Shown one piece after another: positions 13,913 to 17,676 of a stretch of 17,676 bases of DNA. Numbering within the stretch: the first letter of the stretch is position 1; the number at the start of each line of letters is the position of its first letter. A program made the position numbers and the translations under genes. The stretch spans positions 1 to 17,676 of the forward strand of contig QUFC01000060.1 of NCBI GenBank assembly GCA_003478355.1, read 5' to 3'. The notes under the pieces were generated by a model. That model searched no databases and was not told the DNA's origin. It worked only from the letters and a program-made list of their open reading frames with translations. The DNA is from Lachnospiraceae bacterium AM48-27BH (lineage in GTDB: Bacteria; Bacillota; Clostridia; Lachnospirales; Lachnospiraceae).

Positions 13913-15910
13913 ATGAATGATAAGAACAAAAACAGTAATGGCAAGATGCCGGGTTCCGGCCAGGTATTTGCTACCATACTGATAGCCGGACTGATCACAC
14001 TGGCAGTTGTTATGTGGATGAGCAGTTTCTGGGGGAATAAAGCCCGTGTTCCTTACAGTGATTTTGTCCAGTTAGTAGAGGATGGAAGAGTGGAGAGTGC
14101 GGAAGTAGACAGTTCCCAGATTTACTTTAAATTAAAGAAAGATTCCAGCAATAAGGGCCTGTTTTTGGATGAACTGGTAACGATCCGTATGGAGAGCGGG
14201 GATCAGTTAACTCAGAGACTTCTTGCTAATGGTGTCAAGAGCGAGCAGGTTCATCAGAATACAGCCATCTGGAGTATTGTCAGCTATGTGCTGATGTTTG
14301 GATGTCTGGTATTTTTCATGAATTTTATGATGCGGCGCATGGGTGGCGGCGTCATGGGTGTCGGCAAAAGTACGGCGAAGATGTATATGCAGAAGGAAAC
14401 CGGAGTTACGTTTAAGGATGTAGCAGGACAGGATGAGGCGAAGGAATCCTTAGTTGAGATCGTAGATTTCCTTCATAATCCGGGCAAATATACCCATATT
14501 GGTGCAAAGCTGCCAAAAGGCGCCCTGCTTGTAGGCCCTCCAGGAACCGGTAAAACCTTGCTTGCCAAGGCAGTTGCCGGAGAGGCGCAGGTTCCATTTT
14601 ATTCTTTATCCGGTTCTGATTTTGTGGAAATGTTTGTGGGTGTCGGCGCATCCCGTGTCCGTGATTTATTTAAGCAGGCCCAGGAAAATGCACCTTGCAT
14701 TATTTTTATCGATGAGGTGGATGCGATTGGCAAGAGCCGTGATTCCCGTTTTGGAGGCGGCAACGATGAACGTGAACAGACCTTGAACCAGCTGCTGTCC
14801 GAGATGGATGGTTTCGATTCCTCCAAAGGACTGCTGGTTCTGGCGGCTACCAACCGTCCGGAGATCTTAGACCCGGCGTTGCTGCGTCCAGGCCGTTTTG
14901 ACCGTCGGATCATTGTAGATAAGCCGGATCTGAAAGGCCGTGTCAGCATTTTAAAGGTACATTCCCGCAATGTTTCCTTAGATGAAACCGTAGATTTAGA
15001 TGCCATTGCTCTGGCAACTTCCGGAGCCGTTGGTTCCGATCTTGCCAATATGATCAATGAGGCGGCTATTCTTGCAGTAAAGAATGGCAGAAATGCAGTC
15101 AGCCAGAAGGATTTATTTGAGGCTGTGGAGGTTGTATTAGTTGGTAAAGAGAAAAAAGACCGGATTCTCAGTAAAGAAGAACGCCGGATCGTGTCTTACC
15201 ATGAGGTTGGGCATGCGTTAGTCAGTGCTCTGCAGAAAGATTCAGAGCCAGTGCAGAAGATCACCATTGTTCCACGTACTATGGGGGCATTGGGATATGT
15301 GATGCATGTGCCGGAAGAGGAAAAATACTTAAATACCGAGAAAGAACTTCGCGCCATGTTAGTAGGTGCTTTAGGTGGTCGTGCAGCGGAAGAACTGGTG
15401 TTTGACACGGTAACGACCGGTGCGGCCAATGATATCGAGCAGGCTACCAGAATAGCCAGAGCTATGGTGACCCAGTATGGTATGTCCAAGAAATTTGGTC
15501 TGATGGGTCTTGCTACCCAGGAAAACCAGTATTTAAGTGGTCGTGCTGTTTTAAACTGTGGCGAGGAGACTGCATCTGAGATCGACCAGGAAGTGATGAA
15601 GATCCTGAAGGAATCCTACGAGGAGGCAAAACGTCTTTTGAGTGAGAATCGAGAGATCATGGATAAGATCGCGGAATTCCTGATTGAGAAGGAGACCATT
15701 ACCGGTAAAGAATTTATGAAGATTTTCCGGGAGTGCAAGGGCATTAAGGAAGATGGCAGTGAGAATCAGACTCCGGCGGAGAAGCTGGAAGCAGAAGTAA
15801 CCGAGGAAGAAGCAGAACGGAAGGCAGAGGAAAGTGTATCGGTATCCAAGAGTGCGGAACCTGCAGCTGAGTCTGAAGTGGACATTGTGCCGGAAAATGA
15901 ACAAGAATAA
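13913..15910 (+). CDS. ftsH: ATP-dependent zinc metalloprotease FtsH
   Basis: This is a membrane-bound AAA+ protease that extracts and degrades misfolded membrane proteins and some regulators, as a hexamer facing the cytoplasm. It has 665 residues. Membrane segments are at about 22-43 and 120-140, with a short external domain between them. The AAA domain has Walker A GPPGTGKT (208-215), Walker B IIFIDEVDAIG and the second region of homology NRPEILDPALLRPGRFDRR. The protease zinc site is HEVGH (430-434), with the third ligand Asp507 in ANDIE. The C-terminal tail is long and acidic, rich in Glu. I choose ATG 13913, with AGGAGA eight bases upstream, over 13871. It has its own promoter and faces away from pyrG. 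Confidence 0.96.
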   Translation: MNDKNKNSNGKMPGSGQVFATILIAGLITLAVVMWMSSFWGNKARVPYSDFVQLVEDGRVESAEVDSSQIYFKLKKDSSNKGLFLDELVTIRMESGDQLTQRLLANGVKSEQVHQNTAIWSIVSYVLMFGCLVFFMNFMMRRMGGGVMGVGKSTAKMYMQKETGVTFKDVAGQDEAKESLVEIVDFLHNPGKYTHIGAKLPKGALLVGPPGTGKTLLAKAVAGEAQVPFYSLSGSDFVEMFVGVGASRVRDLFKQAQENAPCIIFIDEVDAIGKSRDSRFGGGNDEREQTLNQLLSEMDGFDSSKGLLVLAATNRPEILDPALLRPGRFDRRIIVDKPDLKGRVSILKVHSRNVSLDETVDLDAIALATSGAVGSDLANMINEAAILAVKNGRNAVSQKDLFEAVEVVLVGKEKKDRILSKEERRIVSYHEVGHALVSALQKDSEPVQKITIVPRTMGALGYVMHVPEEEKYLNTEKELRAMLVGALGGRAAEELVFDTVTTGAANDIEQATRIARAMVTQYGMSKKFGLMGLATQENQYLSGRAVLNCGEETASEIDQEVMKILKESYEEAKRLLSENREIMDKIAEFLIEKETITGKEFMKIFRECKGIKEDGSENQTPAEKLEAEVTEEEAERKAEESVSVSKSAEPAAESEVDIVPENEQE

Positions 15911-15924
15911 TATGGTGTAAATGC

Positions 15925-15966
15925 AATGGAGCGTTTTTAAACAGAGATGTTTGGGAACGCTCCATT
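15925..15966 (+). terminator. terminator-like hairpin after ftsH
   Basis: AATGGAGCGTT (15925-15935) pairs perfectly with AACGCTCCATT (15956-15966) around a 20-base loop, with only TTAAAAATT after it. It probably ends or weakens ftsH transcription. The tract is poor, so some read-through into the peptidase gene is likely. Confidence 0.6.
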
Positions 15967-15989
15967 TAAAAATTGGGAGGATACATAGG

Positions 15990-17171
15990 ATGAATACAGA
16001 ACAGATCAAGAATGCAGTTGAGAAATATCATAATTATATAGTAGAAATGCGCCGGGAATTTCATCGTTATCCGGAGGTATCTGGAAAAGAACAGCATACC
16101 AGAGAAGTCCTTGTGCGGGAGCTGGAAGAAATGAAAGTGCCATATCGTCTTTTACCTGGTACCGGTTTGATTGGAATCATGGAAGGGGGAAAACCAGGAA
16201 AACATCGTGTGGTGCGGGCAGATATTGATGCTCTTCCAATTACAGAGGCAAAGGAAAATCTGAAGCAGGAAAAAGTTTGCATTTCTGAGAAACCAGGGGT
16301 CTGCCATGCATGTGGACATGACGCCCATATGGCCATGCTTCTCGGGACCATGAAGGTTCTTGTGGAAATGAAGGAGGAACTGGAAGGAACCGTTTATTGC
16401 TGCTTTGAAGAAGCAGAAGAAGATATCACTGGTGTTGAAGCTATGATGGAGGCTTTAAAAGACTATCCGATTGATGAATGTTTTGCCCTTCATGTATACA
16501 GTGGTCTGGAAGCAGGCAAGATCGACATTTCTGCAGGCCCCAGGATGGCTGGAACTGCAGGAATAGGTTTCTATCTGAATGGCAGATCAGGCCACAGTTC
16601 CAGACCCGACCAGGCTATCAACCCGATCATTCCGGCGGCTCACATTATAACTCAGTTAAATTCAGCGTTTATGAATCAGATTGATGCAGAAAAGACAGTT
16701 ACCTTAAGTATCTGCATGATGAATGGAGGAAGTGCGGATAATGTGATTCCGGAAAGAGTCTATGTAGGAGGAACAGCCCGCTTCTTTGATCGGGAAGAAG
16801 GAGAAAAAGCACAGCAGATCATCAATAAGATTATAGAAAATACTGCCGCCTGTCATAACTGCACCGTGGATTTCCAGCCAAGAAATCACATTATGGTATA
16901 TCCGGTCATTAATGATGCAGCAGTGGCAGAGAGTGTGAGAAATGCCGTGAGTAAACTTTGCGGAGAACAGGTCATTGGCAGCTGTGATCACTGGTATGCA
17001 TCAGAAAGCTACAGCCGGTATCTGGAACAGTATCCAGGAGCTTTGGGTTTCCTGGGAATCCGTAATGAAGAGTACGGAAGTGGAGCGGCACATCATAATG
17101 AGAAGTTTGATGTGGATGAATCTGTCCTTCCATTAGGCGTATGTGCAGAGCTTGCTTTTTTGTTCCAATAA
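15990..17171 (+). CDS. M20 family metallo-amidohydrolase/peptidase
   Basis: This is a zinc-type aminoacylase/carboxypeptidase fold enzyme (M20D: N-acyl amino acid amidohydrolase, hippurate hydrolase and IAA-amino acid hydrolase group), 393 residues and probably cytoplasmic. Likely metal ligands are Cys108 and His110 in CHACGHDAH, Glu143/Glu144 in FEEAEED, His168 in LHVYSG, and the C-terminal His368/His369 in AAHHNEKFDVDE. The usual FQPAEE around the catalytic glutamate is replaced by FEEAEE. A lid or dimerisation domain covers about residues 180-290. I start it at ATG 15990, with GGGAGG upstream at 15975-15980; an in-frame ATG at 15921 lies before the ftsH terminator. The substrate cannot be told from sequence. 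Confidence 0.88.
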   Translation: MNTEQIKNAVEKYHNYIVEMRREFHRYPEVSGKEQHTREVLVRELEEMKVPYRLLPGTGLIGIMEGGKPGKHRVVRADIDALPITEAKENLKQEKVCISEKPGVCHACGHDAHMAMLLGTMKVLVEMKEELEGTVYCCFEEAEEDITGVEAMMEALKDYPIDECFALHVYSGLEAGKIDISAGPRMAGTAGIGFYLNGRSGHSSRPDQAINPIIPAAHIITQLNSAFMNQIDAEKTVTLSICMMNGGSADNVIPERVYVGGTARFFDREEGEKAQQIINKIIENTAACHNCTVDFQPRNHIMVYPVINDAAVAESVRNAVSKLCGEQVIGSCDHWYASESYSRYLEQYPGALGFLGIRNEEYGSGAAHHNEKFDVDESVLPLGVCAELAFLFQ

Positions 17172-17222
17172 ATGAGCAAATGAACAAGTGAAAAAATATT
17201 TGAAAAAAGCCGAAAAATATTG

Positions 17223-17251
17223 TTGACATTTGGTCCAGTATTTGCTATTAT
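17223..17251 (+). promoter_or_regulatory. rRNA operon promoter P1
   Basis: TTGACA (17223-17228) is followed 17 bases later by TATTAT (17246-17251), which overlaps a TATAAT at 17249-17254. The start is near 17259. It is the upstream member of a tandem pair preceding the 16S gene. Confidence 0.75.
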
Positions 17252-17258
17252 AATACAC

Positions 17259-17276
17259 GCCCCGTGAGAACGGGGC
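17259..17276 (+). other. 5'-end hairpin of the P1 transcript
   Basis: GCCCCGT (17259-17265) pairs with ACGGGGC (17270-17276) around a GAGA tetraloop (GNRA type), right at the predicted P1 start. A second stem, GGACTT/AAGTTC, follows at about 17279-17296. It lies upstream of P2, so only P1 RNA would carry it. Confidence 0.6.
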
Positions 17277-17317
17277 ACGGACTTCTAAAAAAGTTCAAAA
17301 ATAAATAAAAAAAGTTG

Positions 17318-17346
17318 TTGACAAACAGAACAACATCTGATATACT
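17318..17346 (+). promoter_or_regulatory. rRNA operon promoter P2
   Basis: TTGACA (17318-17323) and TATACT (17341-17346) are separated by 17 bases, behind an A-rich stretch (17291-17313) that may act as an UP element. The start is near 17353, about 200 bases before the 16S gene. Confidence 0.8.
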
Positions 17347-17352
17347 AAACGA

Positions 17353-17550
17353 GTTGCTGCTGAGACAGACAACAACAAAGAACCTTGAAAATCAAAGATT
17401 GAACAGTATGTAAAACCCTGAAAATTCTAATGAAAAGAGTCCTGGTTGGACATCTTTGAATATGAGTATTCAGAAACAAAACAAACCAAAACAACAGTAG
17501 AACGGTTTAAACATTAGCCAAGCTAAGTTCTAAACCCGGATACAAACTTT
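17353..17550 (+). other. rRNA leader region
   Basis: No gene is present. The leader contains a boxA-like ACCTTGAAAA (17382-17391), small hairpins GAATA-TGAG-TATTC (17458-17471) and TTAGC-CAA-GCTAA (about 17514-17526), and an A/C-rich stretch between. These are consistent with antitermination and rRNA processing, but the pairing partner beyond 16S is outside the window. Confidence 0.5.

Positions 17551-17676
<126 letters not shown>

Noticed and set aside
14412..15057. Minus-strand and other-frame ORFs within ftsH
   Set aside because: They are shadows of the strongly conserved FtsH frame and have no start signals or motifs.

Overview
The window looks like chromosomal DNA of an anaerobic Firmicute, most likely a Lachnospiraceae (Clostridium cluster XIVa) gut organism. 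The evidence is strong AGGAGG-type ribosome binding sites, sigma-A promoters, moderate GC coding sequence with AT-rich spacers, clostridial-type proteins, and the 5' end of a 16S rRNA gene at the right edge. The species cannot be fixed from about 126 bases of 16S. I see no insertion sequence, phage gene, CRISPR array or tRNA.

Layout: (1) 1-4269: a galactose/methyl-galactoside ABC importer operon, mglB-mglA-mglC, behind a structured 5' leader, with a terminator-like hairpin between mglB and mglA. mglA carries a one-base deletion that splits its reading frame. (2) 4305-9025: a long hairpin, then a membrane-anchored protein with InlB/Flg_new repeats, selD, a SelD-associated cysteine desulfurase, a DUF3343 Se/S-carrier-like protein and an AzgA-type purine permease. 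These genes are tightly packed and suggest supply of activated selenium, possibly for a selenium-dependent purine hydroxylase encoded elsewhere. (3) 9026-9704: a hairpin, an AT-rich stretch with a perfect sigma-A promoter, a doubtful 60-residue ORF and a bidirectional terminator. (4) A minus-strand PflX-like radical SAM gene, divergent from azlC-azlD (branched-chain amino acid export). (5) 11856-13688, minus strand: pyrG, followed by an unrecognised small gene whose start lies inside the pyrG/azlD terminator and whose frame is broken at an A-AAA-AAG run. (6) 13834-17171, plus strand: ftsH with a good promoter, then an M20-family amidohydrolase. (7) 17223-17676: tandem rRNA promoters, the rRNA leader and the 16S start.

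Most genes are ordinary for the group. The points most worth a second look are the selenium/purine gene set, the frameshifted small gene nested in a terminator, the strong promoter feeding a nearly gene-free 400-nt unit, the mglA frameshift, and several long hairpins that do not behave like plain terminators.
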